DNA of 64,000 bases from Planococcus shenhongbingii (GCF_030413635.1 NZ_CP129235.1:744001-808000); one strand, 5' to 3'; positions 51,207 to 61,146 are shown, numbered from the stretch's first letter. A program made the numbers and translations. The notes: generated by a model from the sequence alone, not told the origin.

Positions 51207-54200
51207 ATGGTGTTAGCAAAAACAAGTACATACAGCACATCCTTACGAATGACAAAGACCGCTACGGAAAAAATGAGAGGGTTCGGCATCAACGAACGCT
51301 CATTTTTTATGGAGAAACAGGCTTTTAATGTGTTTATCGAAAGGTATCCTTCAAATCCGGATGCCTCTCTTTCGGTTGCGCTGATTTTCGACAAGGCTGA
51401 GAGGAGCCGTTTGACCGAGAAGGAACTGGAAGGATTGATCGTCTTTCACTGTGTCGTCAAGAACCATCAATTGCTGGTGACGAATGTGACGCTTCGAAAA
51501 GCGTATGGAGCGCTCGGAACGAACTGGCAACGTGAAGAATCCATCCGTTTTGACAATTCCCGGGACCCAGCGCCAGTCGTACTCCTCAATTTGTTCAATC
51601 GCATGACACCGGCAAAGGAAAGTTCGGATTATGTGAAAAAGCGGATTTCCAGCTGGGAAGGCTATTTGAAGATTCAGGAACGCGGCATGGATATACCGGA
51701 TATCAAGACTTCTTATTCGAAACTGGCTTTTAGCCACGATTTCAGCCGCATCACGTTGACCGGCTGCCAAATGAAAGACAATGAGTGGAAAACTTTGAAG
51801 AATTTAAGTGTTCGGCTTGCCGGGATTGATGGCGATGTCGGAACGGTGATCAAAGCAGCGAACCGGACAGTCGAAATAGAACTTCAAAATTACGCCGTCA
51901 AACAGCTTCGCGAGAAAGAACATTCATTAAATAAAAGAGAAGTGGTGTTCAGCAATTTTGCGGCCCTCAGCCAAATCAGAAGGCTGCGCCAAGGTTTTAC
52001 GAATTTAGAAAAGGGTTTGGCAGTGAATCCGAATCTTGACCGCTTGTTGTTTGAAGAAAAGCCGCCGGTGCAGCCGCTCCAAAGAATAGAACGGCTGGCA
52101 TTCCATAATCGGCTTAATGAATTCCAGCAGCAGGCTGTATCAGGCGCGGTGGCAGCGGAAGATTTGTATGTCATCCAAGGTCCGCCTGGCACAGGGAAAA
52201 CCACGGTAATTGCGGAAATCTGCCTTCAAAATGCCAAAAAGGGATTGAAGACGCTTGTCGCTTCGCAGTCGAATTTAGCGGTTGATAATGCACTCGGCCG
52301 TTTGCTGGCGCATAAAGATATCCGGATTTTGCGTGTCGGCCGGACCGAAAGCATCGAAGAAGAAGGCAAAAAATTTATCGAAGAAAACGTCGGCCAGTAT
52401 TGGAAAGACAATACACTGAAAGAAATATCGGCACAATACGAGACGCGCCAAAAACGGGAAACCCAGCTGGAAAAAGAACTCGCGGCAACGGAACAAGCTT
52501 ATGAAGAGTTGCAGCCGGTTTACGAAAACTTAGCGGCAGCCGTCAAGGAAAAGAAAACAGCGCAGGAAAAACATCATGCAATTGAAACGGCATTGGAAGA
52601 AGAACAAGACAAACTAAAAGCATTCGAGCTTGTGAAACAAAAGGCCATGGATGAACAGCGCGAAATGACACAAAAGCTGCAGGCGTTTGAAAAGTTGATT
52701 CACCAAGATCAATTTATGATTGAAAGCAAGAGCATCCAGTGGTTCCAGGAAGAGCAAAAGCGGATATCGGATAATATCCAGCAACTCGAGCGTGCAGTGC
52801 TGTCTGGAAAGCTTGAAGAAGAACTGGCCAGTAAAAAGCGGGACATTGCTGCAATTGCGGATAAACGCAAACAAGTAACGGCGGTTATTGAACAGAAGAA
52901 CGCTTTAGCAGAGGCAACCGGACGCGTGAAAAAAGTGGATGGCTTGATGCAGGTGATGGCTGAGCAAAAAATTGAAGAAACACCGGCCATCACTTATTCA
53001 TTCAATAAATTAGAGATGATCCGTGAAAAGATGAATGAATTTGAAAAACTGCGGAAATACAACGAACTGATTGCCGCAGCGATTTCCTATGTGGAACAAT
53101 TATTAATGCCTTTTAACCCTTCTATTGATGAAATGAAGCAGCACGCCTTAGCAAAACCGGAAGCCTACCGTTCTTCTGAAATCGATTCCTTTTTGGAAAA
53201 GCTGCGGGGAGTACTGAAGAGTCCGCAGCGAAACGAGCCGGCAGTTTTGGCAAAAGCGCTCACAGGATTGTACAAGCGCCAACAGAATCTATGGAGAAGA
53301 GGCGCGAAGCTGAAGTCTGCGGAAGCGTATATCGAAGAAACCAAGCGGACTTTTCAGGAATTGAAAAAGGCGGTGTGCGGAGAGCTGTTAAAGCAACAAC
53401 AGCATTATCTCGAGTTGGACCGGAAATGGCAGACAGAACTGGAACGGAAGCAGCAGGACTTGGCTCCGCTTGAACAGCAATACAAAGAACTGGCTGTTGA
53501 GGCCGATATCCCTGAAGATATCGAAGCAGCCGTCCGTGAATATAAAGCTGAACTCGTTGAACTCCAAAAAGAAAAAGCCTTGTATGAACAGGCAGAAAAG
53601 CGGCTGGAAAAACTTCAAGGCGACTGTGCACAAGAAGCAACTGCTTTAGAGAACCAGGAAGCAAGAATGGCTGAAATAAACGCTGAACTGGAACAAGTGC
53701 AAGAAAGCATATCCCTCAAAGAAAAAGAAGTGGATGCTTTAAAAAATATCCTTTCTTCCAACCCCGAGGCCGAATACGAAGAAACGGCGAAGAAAATCGC
53801 CAGTCTTTCATTTGATCAGGAATCCCTCAAACAGGAAAAGAAGAATCTGCCATTGATGCAGTCCATCCAGAAAAAATGGCTGGATTTATTGGAAGGCGCG
53901 AATGACCATGATTTAGATGAAATCCGCAAATTGTATATCAAGCATGCCAATGTCATTGGGACGACTTGTGTGGCTTCTGCACGCAAAGATTTCGTCGACA
54001 ACTATCCGGTATTTGATGTCGTGATCATCGATGAAGTGTCGAAAGCGACACCGCCGGAACTGTTGCTGCCAATGCTGAAAGGCAAAAAAATCATTCTGGT
54101 CGGTGACCACCATCAATTGCCGCCGCTTCTTGGAAATGACACTTTGGAAGAAACGCTTGAGGAAATGATCAAAGAAAACAGCGGCTTTGAAGAAAAGCGG

Positions 54201-54977
54201 GAGCTCGAGAAGCTGCTGGAAGAGTCGTTGTTTGAGCGTTTGTATAAAAACTTGCCGGAAGCCAATAAGACGATGCTCGCGATTCAGTACCGGATGCATG
54301 CGGATATCATGGAAACAATCTCGCCGTTTTATAAAGGGGAGCACAAGCAATTGCAATGCGGCCTTATGGATTCCGACCGGGAACGCGATCATTTACTCGA
54401 GTCAAATTCAGTGAAACGCAGCAATCATTTGATGTGGATTGATCTGCCGAATGAACCGGCATATTTTGAAGAACGGATGAGCGGCGGTAAAAGTTTATAC
54501 AATCCAGCAGAACTTGGGGAAATCAGCGCGCTGTTAGTGGAAATGAATGATGCAGTGGCGGAAGCGAAGCGGGCGGGAAGAATGGCTGCAGATGAACTGA
54601 AAAGCGTCGGAGTCATCTCTTTCTACGGCGAACAAGTCAAACGGCTGCAGCGGATGATCGACCAAGAGCTGCGCTTGCCGCATTTGACGATCCGGACCGG
54701 AACCGTCGACCGGTTCCAAGGAAGCGAAATGGAAATCATTCTGCTCAGCATGGTGCGCAATAACCAAAACAACCACGGCGATATCGGATTCGCAAAAGAT
54801 TACCGCCGCTTGAACGTCGCGTTGTCGCGAGCCAAGCAATTATTGGTATTAGTCGGCAGTTCGGAAATGTTTACGAAACGTGCGAAAAAAGATGAAACGA
54901 AGAAAATGTACCAGCATGTATTGGAAACCGTTAAACAGAAGGATGGCTTGAAGCTATTGCAGGGAAGTAAGGGGTGA
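51207..54977 (+). CDS. UPF1-like superfamily 1 helicase with long coiled-coil insertion
   Basis: A 1256-residue SF1B-type helicase of the Dna2/NAM7/UPF1 group. The motifs occur in order: Walker A GPPGTGKTT (325-333), motif Ia VASQSNLAVDNAL, Walker B VIIDEVSKAT (Asp942-Glu943), motif III LVGDHHQLPPLL, motif IV QYRMHADI (1027 on), motif V TVDRFQGSEMEIILLSMVR and motif VI NVALSRAKQLLVL (1203 on). Between motifs Ia and II lies a roughly 500-residue charged coiled-coil region (about 415-900), far longer than in UPF1. The N-terminal 300 residues lack a recognised nuclease. The start ATG 51207 follows AGGTGAT. It is coupled to the next gene (TGA, four-base gap, ATG). Confidence 0.85.
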   Translation: MVLAKTSTYSTSLRMTKTATEKMRGFGINERSFFMEKQAFNVFIERYPSNPDASLSVALIFDKAERSRLTEKELEGLIVFHCVVKNHQLLVTNVTLRKAYGALGTNWQREESIRFDNSRDPAPVVLLNLFNRMTPAKESSDYVKKRISSWEGYLKIQERGMDIPDIKTSYSKLAFSHDFSRITLTGCQMKDNEWKTLKNLSVRLAGIDGDVGTVIKAANRTVEIELQNYAVKQLREKEHSLNKREVVFSNFAALSQIRRLRQGFTNLEKGLAVNPNLDRLLFEEKPPVQPLQRIERLAFHNRLNEFQQQAVSGAVAAEDLYVIQGPPGTGKTTVIAEICLQNAKKGLKTLVASQSNLAVDNALGRLLAHKDIRILRVGRTESIEEEGKKFIEENVGQYWKDNTLKEISAQYETRQKRETQLEKELAATEQAYEELQPVYENLAAAVKEKKTAQEKHHAIETALEEEQDKLKAFELVKQKAMDEQREMTQKLQAFEKLIHQDQFMIESKSIQWFQEEQKRISDNIQQLERAVLSGKLEEELASKKRDIAAIADKRKQVTAVIEQKNALAEATGRVKKVDGLMQVMAEQKIEETPAITYSFNKLEMIREKMNEFEKLRKYNELIAAAISYVEQLLMPFNPSIDEMKQHALAKPEAYRSSEIDSFLEKLRGVLKSPQRNEPAVLAKALTGLYKRQQNLWRRGAKLKSAEAYIEETKRTFQELKKAVCGELLKQQQHYLELDRKWQTELERKQQDLAPLEQQYKELAVEADIPEDIEAAVREYKAELVELQKEKALYEQAEKRLEKLQGDCAQEATALENQEARMAEINAELEQVQESISLKEKEVDALKNILSSNPEAEYEETAKKIASLSFDQESLKQEKKNLPLMQSIQKKWLDLLEGANDHDLDEIRKLYIKHANVIGTTCVASARKDFVDNYPVFDVVIIDEVSKATPPELLLPMLKGKKIILVGDHHQLPPLLGNDTLEETLEEMIKENSGFEEKRELEKLLEESLFERLYKNLPEANKTMLAIQYRMHADIMETISPFYKGEHKQLQCGLMDSDRERDHLLESNSVKRSNHLMWIDLPNEPAYFEERMSGGKSLYNPAELGEISALLVEMNDAVAEAKRAGRMAADELKSVGVISFYGEQVKRLQRMIDQELRLPHLTIRTGTVDRFQGSEMEIILLSMVRNNQNNHGDIGFAKDYRRLNVALSRAKQLLVLVGSSEMFTKRAKKDETKKMYQHVLETVKQKDGLKLLQGSKG

Positions 54978-54981
54978 GCGA

Positions 54982-55746
54982 ATGGATCAACTGATAAAAG
55001 AACTGCGGTCGAGTCTATTGGCAACTCCTGATATCTCCATTATAAAAGATCAGGTTTGGAAGTTGCCGATTGTATCCTATGATGTGAGCTTTAATCGGGT
55101 CAAGCGGTTGAAAATGGACATCTTGATGAAAATGCTGCTCTTTGCTTTTCAGGAATCGGATATCCGAAGAGCCGCTGCTTTAGCGGATATGCTGCTGGTG
55201 GAAGAGCTGTTTATCCGCGATTTGATCGACAAGATGCAGCGCGGGCAATTGATTCAGCTTGAAAAAAAGGGGTTTAAATTGACGGCTAAAGGATACAACT
55301 ACCTGGAAAAAGGCATTTTTGATGAAGACATGGAAGGGGATCAAACCTTGATCTCCTGTAGTGCCATCCATGACGACTACCTGTTAACGGCAGAAACTGC
55401 TCATCCGGAAGCTGAAGAGAAACTTCCGCTTTACCGCTATGACGCAGCAAAAGGAAGCTTGAAAAAGGACCGCATGCAGCAGCTTCTTGCCAAGGAAATG
55501 GTGTATCCGGAGGAAGAAAGTTTTCAAATCATCGTGACAGACATTACAGCTTGCATTGAGCACAAAACGCACTGGATTCCGTGTATTGAATTTCAACTAT
55601 ACGATCAAAAGCAGGACGTCTTTTATGCCCGTGTCTGGAATACGCTGAAGGAGAGCTGGGACGAGACGTTGGCGAAGCAGATTGAAGAGCGCGAAGTGGT
55701 GAAATGGCGCAAAGCGATGGAGCAGCGGGAATCAGCTTTGGGTTGA
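54982..55746 (+). CDS. Unrecognised helicase-partner protein with winged-helix-like N-terminus
   Basis: A 254-residue soluble protein. Residues 45-105 (MDILMKMLLFAFQESDIRRA, then LADMLLVEELFIRDLIDKMQ and IQLEKKGFKLTAKGYNYLEK) have the helix-turn-helix-wing pattern of a winged helix. The C-terminal half is beta-rich (SFQIIVTDITACIEHKTHW, CIEFQLYDQKQDVFYARVWN). No catalytic motif is evident. Its ATG lies four bases after the helicase stop, and its AAGGGGTGAGCGA Shine-Dalgarno overlaps that stop, so translation is coupled and a shared function is likely. A strong terminator follows. Confidence 0.7.
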   Translation: MDQLIKELRSSLLATPDISIIKDQVWKLPIVSYDVSFNRVKRLKMDILMKMLLFAFQESDIRRAAALADMLLVEELFIRDLIDKMQRGQLIQLEKKGFKLTAKGYNYLEKGIFDEDMEGDQTLISCSAIHDDYLLTAETAHPEAEEKLPLYRYDAAKGSLKKDRMQQLLAKEMVYPEEESFQIIVTDITACIEHKTHWIPCIEFQLYDQKQDVFYARVWNTLKESWDETLAKQIEEREVVKWRKAMEQRESALG

Positions 55747-55761
55747 ATATCTATAAATGAC

Positions 55762-55807
55762 AAAAAGAGCTTCCGGGGGTGCAAGTTACTCCCGGAAGCT
55801 CTTTTTT
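55762..55807 (+). terminator. Bidirectional intrinsic terminator
   Basis: AAAAAGAGCTTCCGGG pairs with CCCGGAAGCTCTTTTT. It ends the helicase operon and the convergent LysR gene. Confidence 0.9.
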
Positions 55808-55811
55808 ATGA

Positions 55812-56693
55812 TTAGAAAGGTGCGTTATCCGATAGATAGTGGATGAATTCACGGACCGCAGGTGAAGGTTTTTTCTTCTTTTTGGATATGAGGCCCAGTT
55901 TCCAAGGAAATGTTGGATTGACGATGGGAATTGCTTTGATTAATTCAGGATCGAATTTTTTCTCGATAGGTTTCGGGCAAATTGAAATTCCTAAGTTTTC
56001 GGCAATCATTTCACTAATGAAGCCCCATTCGGAAATTTCATAAGCGATTTTTGGCTGAAAACCGGCTCGCTGGCATTCTTGGACAATCAGGCTATGAAAG
56101 AGCGCTTGTTTAAACAGGATGAAGGTTTCATGTTCCAGCTCTTTAATTTCCACTTTTTCCTTCTGCGCGAAGGGATGGGAATGATGAACAAAAAGCGCCA
56201 GTTGTTCATCGACCAAAGGAACTGAATTGAACTCCTTGTCATCCACTGGCAAAATTACTACCCCTAAATCCAATCTTCCGTCTCTAACATCCTGTTGAAC
56301 TTTTTTCGAGTCATCTTCCGTAATTTTTAGTTTGATATCGGGATATAGATTATTAAACCCTTTGATGATTTTCGGGAAAAACAAAAACCCGATTACTGGC
56401 GGGATGCCAATTTTTATTTTTCCTTTTTTTAAGTTCATTAAATCGTATAGGTTAACAGATAAATCATTCAGCGATTCCATAATCACTTCGCCTTCCGCCA
56501 AGACGATTTCCCCTGCCTCTGTTAAGTCAATTTTCTTTGTCGAACGGTCAATCAGTTCAACATTCAATTCATCTTCCAAGTCTTTGACTACTTTACTGAT
56601 TGTAGACTGTGACAGATGAAGGGACTTCGACGCTTCCGTGAAACTTTTATATTTAGCTACTTCTATAAAGTAAGTAAGATGGCGTATGTCCAT
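55812..56693 (-). CDS. LysR family transcriptional regulator
   Basis: A 293-residue LysR regulator. The DNA-binding domain MDIRHLTYFIEVAKYKSFTE, ASKSLHLSQSTISKVVKDLE and the effector domain (KGKIKIGIPPVIGFLFFPKI, HSHPFAQKEKVEIKELEHET) are complete. AGGAG precedes ATG 56693. It diverges from a GntP permease gene across a 348-base region containing ATGATTATCAT. By the usual LysR layout it probably controls the permease/dehydrogenase pair in response to their substrate. Confidence 0.9.
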   Translation of the reverse strand: MDIRHLTYFIEVAKYKSFTEASKSLHLSQSTISKVVKDLEDELNVELIDRSTKKIDLTEAGEIVLAEGEVIMESLNDLSVNLYDLMNLKKGKIKIGIPPVIGFLFFPKIIKGFNNLYPDIKLKITEDDSKKVQQDVRDGRLDLGVVILPVDDKEFNSVPLVDEQLALFVHHSHPFAQKEKVEIKELEHETFILFKQALFHSLIVQECQRAGFQPKIAYEISEWGFISEMIAENLGISICPKPIEKKFDPELIKAIPIVNPTFPWKLGLISKKKKKPSPAVREFIHYLSDNAPF

Positions 56694-56724
56694 ATCTTTA
56701 AACTCCTAACCATGATTAATATAG

Positions 56725-56735
56725 ATGATTATCAT
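56725..56735. promoter_or_regulatory. Palindrome in the LysR/permease intergenic region
   Basis: ATGATTATCAT is an 11-base dyad 32 bases upstream of the LysR start. It is a candidate LysR site (T-N11-A type); it also faintly resembles a Fur half-box. The rest of 56694-57041 holds no gene. Confidence 0.35.
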
Positions 56736-57041
56736 TCTAAACATTCATTTTACTCATAATCAGTTGGATTGTATACTATATGGGTCGTTAACAATTTTAA
56801 CTTAGAAGAGAAGAAATGGATGGTGAATGAATAAGATTTTTTAGAGAATTTCTGTTTTATTTTCACAAGGCATAAAAACTGGATAAGGCATTGACATAAA
56901 GCTGTTGCCATACTTGTGAGTTATATATCTTGAATTCGAGATTTTTTGATCGTGGAAAAAGAGAATGAGCATTGTATGCGCATACTGAGCAAGTTTTCTT
57001 GGAAGAGTAAAACTACTAAAAAGTAATGAGGTAAAAATAAA

Positions 57042-58361
57042 ATGGATATATTGGGTTTACTGGGAATTGCGTTAGGAATCCTGACAATCATTCTCTTTAT
57101 TGTGAAAAAGTTCAGTATCATCGTGGCAGCTCCCATCGCTACGATTGTCGTCCTGCTGTTCAGTGGAGTCCCGATACTGGAGACGGTATTTGGCAAAGAA
57201 AACTCCTATATGACGGCACTTGCCGGATTTATTGCGGCCAACTTTGCCATCTTCTTATTGGGTTCGATCTTGGCGAAATATATGGACAAGAGTGGGGCGA
57301 CGGTTTCGATCGCCGATAAAGTCTTGTCGGTGGTCGGAACGAAGAACCCGTACAATGCTTTAGTGGCATTGTTCATCATTTCCGCCATCCTCACATACGG
57401 TGGCATTAACGTCTTCGTCATCATCTTTGCTTTGATTCCGATGGCGAAGCCGATTTTCCAACAGTTGAACATTTCCTGGAAATTGGTGATCATTCCGATT
57501 TTCGGGGGGACATCGACATTCACCATGACGATGCTGCCGGGGGCACCGTCCCTGCATAATATTGTGCCATCAACGGGCTTGGGTACTTCTCTGACAGCAG
57601 CACCGTTGATTGGGATTGTGACCTCGATTGTTGCGATTGTTTTCATCCTGCTATTCATGAAATGGTCGCTCAATAAGAGTTTGAAGAAGAACGAAACCTT
57701 CGAAGTGAAAGACGGCGTATTGAAAGATGAAGCGGTCGTCGACCGTGAACTGCCTTCATTCCTTGTCAGCTTGCTGCCGATTGTCACTTTGCTGGCCATC
57801 ATCCTGATTTTCAGTTCAGTGAACAATATCATCATTGTGGCTTTGATTGTAGCGATTTTACTGAGTGCGGTTTTATTCCGTAAACAAATCACTCAACAAA
57901 GAGAAGCATTAAACGAAGGGGCTGCCGACTCATTGGCATCCACCATTACGACAGGCAGTACCATTGCATTTGGTAGCATTACCACCAGTGTTCCAGCGTT
58001 CAAAGGCGTCTTCCGAATGATCCAATCGATTCCGGGACCTCCGATCCTGTCACTGATGATCGGTACAGGTCTGATCAGCGGGATCACCGCTTCCGCAGTT
58101 GGAGCCATCGGAATCGCAGTCCAGAACTTTGCCCCGATTTATCTGGAAATGGGCATGAATCCTGAAACGATCCACCGTACGATTGCCATCTCGGCGGGGG
58201 CATTGGCTATCGTCCCTTACTCTGGCTTCTTAATCATCTTCAACAGCTTGACGGGATTGCCGATGAAAGACACCTTCAAAAATGCCTTTATCAGTATTAA
58301 CGTAACCCACTGGATCGCGCTGGTTGTCATCATCATCATGACGTTGGTAGGTTTAGCTTAA
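57042..58361 (+). CDS. GntP-type carboxylate/gluconate permease
   Basis: A 439-residue membrane transporter with about twelve to fourteen hydrophobic segments, of the GntP/anion-symporter group. GGINVFVIIFALIPMAKPIF, FGGTSTFTMTMLPGAPSLHN and SGITASAVGAIGIAVQNFAP are the conserved stretches; PGAPS-type turns are typical of the substrate hairpins. Substrates in the family are gluconate, glycerate, lactate or 3-hydroxybutyrate. The downstream dehydrogenase suggests a hydroxy acid. Weak Shine-Dalgarno (ATGAGGT, 12 bases upstream). Confidence 0.85.
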   Translation: MDILGLLGIALGILTIILFIVKKFSIIVAAPIATIVVLLFSGVPILETVFGKENSYMTALAGFIAANFAIFLLGSILAKYMDKSGATVSIADKVLSVVGTKNPYNALVALFIISAILTYGGINVFVIIFALIPMAKPIFQQLNISWKLVIIPIFGGTSTFTMTMLPGAPSLHNIVPSTGLGTSLTAAPLIGIVTSIVAIVFILLFMKWSLNKSLKKNETFEVKDGVLKDEAVVDRELPSFLVSLLPIVTLLAIILIFSSVNNIIIVALIVAILLSAVLFRKQITQQREALNEGAADSLASTITTGSTIAFGSITTSVPAFKGVFRMIQSIPGPPILSLMIGTGLISGITASAVGAIGIAVQNFAPIYLEMGMNPETIHRTIAISAGALAIVPYSGFLIIFNSLTGLPMKDTFKNAFISINVTHWIALVVIIIMTLVGLA

Positions 58362-58451
58362 TCACGAAACAAGAAGAACATTAAAAGAACGATGAAATCA
58401 GAACGAATCCGCACCACCAAAAATTCAACACACTATTAGGAGGAATTCGAC

Positions 58452-59288
58452 ATGAGTAAAAAAATTGGATTTGTAGGATTAGGAACAATGGGCTTCCCAA
58501 TGGCAGTCAACTTATTGAAAGCTGGATTTGAAGTTATCGGATACGACGCCTTCCCGGCGGTTTATCCAAAAGCGGAAGCAGCAGGAATCACGATGGTTAA
58601 GACTTTGAAAGAAGTAGCGGAACAATCCGACGAAGCGATCATCTCGATGGTTCGTGACTATGCGCAAAACGTCGACATCATTTTTAGCGAAGGCGGCTTG
58701 TTATCGGCTCAACCGAAAAACAAAACCATCATTGTCATGAGTACATTGGATCCGGAGACGATGAATCAATTAAGCAAAAAGGTTGAAGCAGAAAGTGATT
58801 TGAACTTGATCGACGCAGCAGTGAGCGGCGGGGCATCTGGTGCTCAAGCAGGTACGTTGTCGATTATGACTTCCGGTTCAGAAGAAATCGTGAAATCGTT
58901 ACAGCCTTACTTTGATGCAGTTGGCTCGAACACATTCTACTATGGCACAGAAGTCGGCAATAGCCAGGCAGCGAAATTGATTAACAATTTAATCCTCGGC
59001 ATCAACATGAATGCCGTAGCAGAAGGCCTTAAATTAGGTGCGCATTACAACTTGCCTGAAGAAGAAGTCCTGAACTTATTGAAAGTCAGCACAGGCGACA
59101 GCTGGGTAGTACGCAACTGGAGCGATGTTTCTGAGTGGACATCTGAAACTGCGTTGGCTGTTCTATTGAAAGACTTAATCGCGTCTTACAACCAAGGCAT
59201 CAAACACAATGTTTCTATGCCATTCAACGCCTTGTCATCGACTCAATTGTTCAACTCGATGGAAAAAGAGAAGCCAGAAGCAAAGTAA
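58452..59288 (+). CDS. 3-hydroxyisobutyrate dehydrogenase-like / beta-hydroxyacid dehydrogenase
   Basis: A 278-residue NAD(P)-dependent beta-hydroxyacid dehydrogenase. KKIGFVGLGTMGFPMAVNLL is the cofactor fold, DAAVSGGASGAQAGTLSIMT the substrate-binding signature, and SQAAKLINNLILGINMNAVA carries the catalytic Lys. Hydroxyisobutyrate, tartronate semialdehyde or related acids are candidates. TTAGGAGGAATTCGAC gives a strong start. It lies 90 bases after the permease gene, presumably in one LysR-controlled transcript for hydroxy-acid uptake and oxidation. Confidence 0.9.
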   Translation: MSKKIGFVGLGTMGFPMAVNLLKAGFEVIGYDAFPAVYPKAEAAGITMVKTLKEVAEQSDEAIISMVRDYAQNVDIIFSEGGLLSAQPKNKTIIVMSTLDPETMNQLSKKVEAESDLNLIDAAVSGGASGAQAGTLSIMTSGSEEIVKSLQPYFDAVGSNTFYYGTEVGNSQAAKLINNLILGINMNAVAEGLKLGAHYNLPEEEVLNLLKVSTGDSWVVRNWSDVSEWTSETALAVLLKDLIASYNQGIKHNVSMPFNALSSTQLFNSMEKEKPEAK

Positions 59289-59321
59289 TTGAACAAATAG
59301 GTTGGTTAGACAATTTTTAAT

Positions 59322-59360
59322 AGGAAAGGGTTCTGTATTACACAGAATCCTTTCCTTTTT
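59322..59360 (+). terminator. Intrinsic terminator
   Basis: AGGAAAGG..TTCTGT pairs with ACAGAA..CCTTTCCT, followed by T residues. Confidence 0.85.
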
Positions 59361-59367
59361 CATCCGT

Positions 59368-59943
59368 TTAAACTTTCAACGCACCGCGAAAACCCCGGGC
59401 AGCGTAATAGGAGTCTGCGCCGTTGTGATACAAAAAGACTTGCCCGTAGCGGAGATCGCAGAAAAGAGCGCCGCCGCGTTCCCGGATCTGCTCGGGGGTT
59501 TGTACCCAACTGGAAGTCTTCAAATCGAAATTCCCCAATTTTTGCAGCGCCCGGTACTGTTCTTCCGACAATAGCTCAATGCCCATGTCTGCTGCCATGC
59601 CGATTGCGCTGTTTTCAGGTTTGTTTTTCTTTCTCGCCTCCAGCGCTTCCGGGTCATAACAAACGCTTCTGCGGCCTTTCGGGCTTTCCTCTGAACAATC
59701 ATAGAAAATATATTCATCTTCCGCTTTATTGTAATCGACAACATCAGGTTCCCCGCCCGTCCGTTCCATCTCATAGAGCGACCACAGCTTGGCAGGATTC
59801 GCCTCCAGCTTGGCTTGAATCTTATCCCATTCCATCCATTCATGGCGAGTGATGTTGTTCTCGAAACGGTCTTTCAATGTGCTGAGCAGTTCTTCGCGTT
59901 GTTCTGGTGTCAATTCGTTTTTGCTGCTGTTTGTCTTTGTCAT
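59368..59943 (-). CDS. DUF4256 family protein
   Basis: A 191-residue soluble protein. RFENNITRHEWMEWDKIQAK, LYEMERTGGEPDVVDYNKAE, DCSEESPKGRRSVCYDPEAL and the C-terminal FLYHNGADSYYAARGFRGAL match DUF4256, a bacterial family without an assigned function. A longer frame reaches 59985, but GGAGGAAAACAC before ATG 59943 sets the start. It is monocistronic and converges with the dehydrogenase gene. Confidence 0.82.
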   Translation of the reverse strand: MTKTNSSKNELTPEQREELLSTLKDRFENNITRHEWMEWDKIQAKLEANPAKLWSLYEMERTGGEPDVVDYNKAEDEYIFYDCSEESPKGRRSVCYDPEALEARKKNKPENSAIGMAADMGIELLSEEQYRALQKLGNFDLKTSSWVQTPEQIRERGGALFCDLRYGQVFLYHNGADSYYAARGFRGALKV

Positions 59944-60126
59944 GTGTTTTCCTCCTTGGGTTTGTTTATATAGGTAATAACTCAAGTATATCTAAAAATG
60001 TTGCTTCTATGGAAAAAAAGGAATGTCCGCTGCCGCAGTAGAATATTATAAGCTGATGGCTGCAGAAGAAATGACTGTGATTCGATTTTTTAATAAACCT
60101 TTTTGAAAAAAGAAAGGGGAATGGAT

Positions 60127-61146
60127 ATGAAAATCTTGATTCTTGGAGGCACTCGTTTTTTGGGCCGTTTTCTGGCTGAAACAGCGCTTCAGAAAGGGCA
60201 TGAAGTGACGTTGTTTAATCGCGGGAAAGCGAATCCGGAGTTGTTTCCGGAGACAGAGAAGCTGATTGGAGACCGGGACGGGGATTTAAAGGCGCTGGAA
60301 GGGCGTTCGTGGGATGCAGTGATTGATACATGCGGTTATGTTCCGTGGACTGTCCGGGAATCAGCCGAGCTGCTCAATGATGCAGCCGGGCATTATACTT
60401 TCATCTCAACTGCCTCAGTTTATGCAGAATTGGAAGAACCGGGAATTGATGAAAATCATGCGGTCGGGCAGCTGGCACCGGAAAAAGTAGAAGAGCTGAA
60501 GAAAATGGAAGCCAGTAAAGCAATCAGCGAACGTTACGGGGAATTGAAGGTTTTATGCGAGCAGGAAGTGGAGCGGGCATTTCCTGCTCGCAGTTTGATC
60601 ATCCGGCCGGGGCTTATTGTTGGGCCACATGATTTCACGGACCGCTTCAATTACTGGGTAACTCGCATTGCAAAAGGCGGGGAAGTGCTGGCGCCGGGAC
60701 GAAGACACAAAGAAGTGCAATTCATCGATGTCCGGGACTTGGCCGAGTGGATCGTCAAACTGGTGGAAGCGCAGACTACCGGAACCTTTAATGCGACAGG
60801 GCCTGAAAAAAAGTTGACGATGAAGAAGTTTTTGGAAGTCTGCAAGGCGGTTGCCGAAAGCGATGCGGAATTGTGCTGGGTTGATGAAAACTTTTTATTG
60901 GGTCATGGAGTCGAAGGCTGGACGGACATGCCGCTATGGATACCGGACCGGGAAAAGATGGCCGGTTTCCTCACGGTCGACATTCGAAAAGCGCTGAAAG
61001 CCGGGCTGACGTTCCGGCCGGTCAGCGAAACGGTTCGCGACACGCTCGCCTGGGAAGCTGCGCGAACCGTAACAAAGCGCCAAGCAGGCTTGGATCCAGA
61101 GAAAGAAAAAGCGGTGCTGGAAGATTGGAAACAACGGGCTCTTTAA
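60127..61146 (+). CDS. NAD-dependent epimerase/dehydratase (extended SDR)
   Basis: A 339-residue extended SDR. MKILILGGTRFLGRFLAETA carries GGTxFLG, typical of the atypical/extended group related to reductases of isoflavone or RNA-binding CSP41 type. DAVIDTCGYVPWTVRESAEL and FISTASVYAE follow, the catalytic pair is YGELK, and SLIIRPGLIVGPHDFTDRFN closes the core. Starts at 60103, 60121 and 60127 are possible; AAGGGG spacing favours 60127. The substrate is unknown; it is not in a sugar cluster. Confidence 0.85.
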   Translation: MKILILGGTRFLGRFLAETALQKGHEVTLFNRGKANPELFPETEKLIGDRDGDLKALEGRSWDAVIDTCGYVPWTVRESAELLNDAAGHYTFISTASVYAELEEPGIDENHAVGQLAPEKVEELKKMEASKAISERYGELKVLCEQEVERAFPARSLIIRPGLIVGPHDFTDRFNYWVTRIAKGGEVLAPGRRHKEVQFIDVRDLAEWIVKLVEAQTTGTFNATGPEKKLTMKKFLEVCKAVAESDAELCWVDENFLLGHGVEGWTDMPLWIPDREKMAGFLTVDIRKALKAGLTFRPVSETVRDTLAWEAARTVTKRQAGLDPEKEKAVLEDWKQRAL

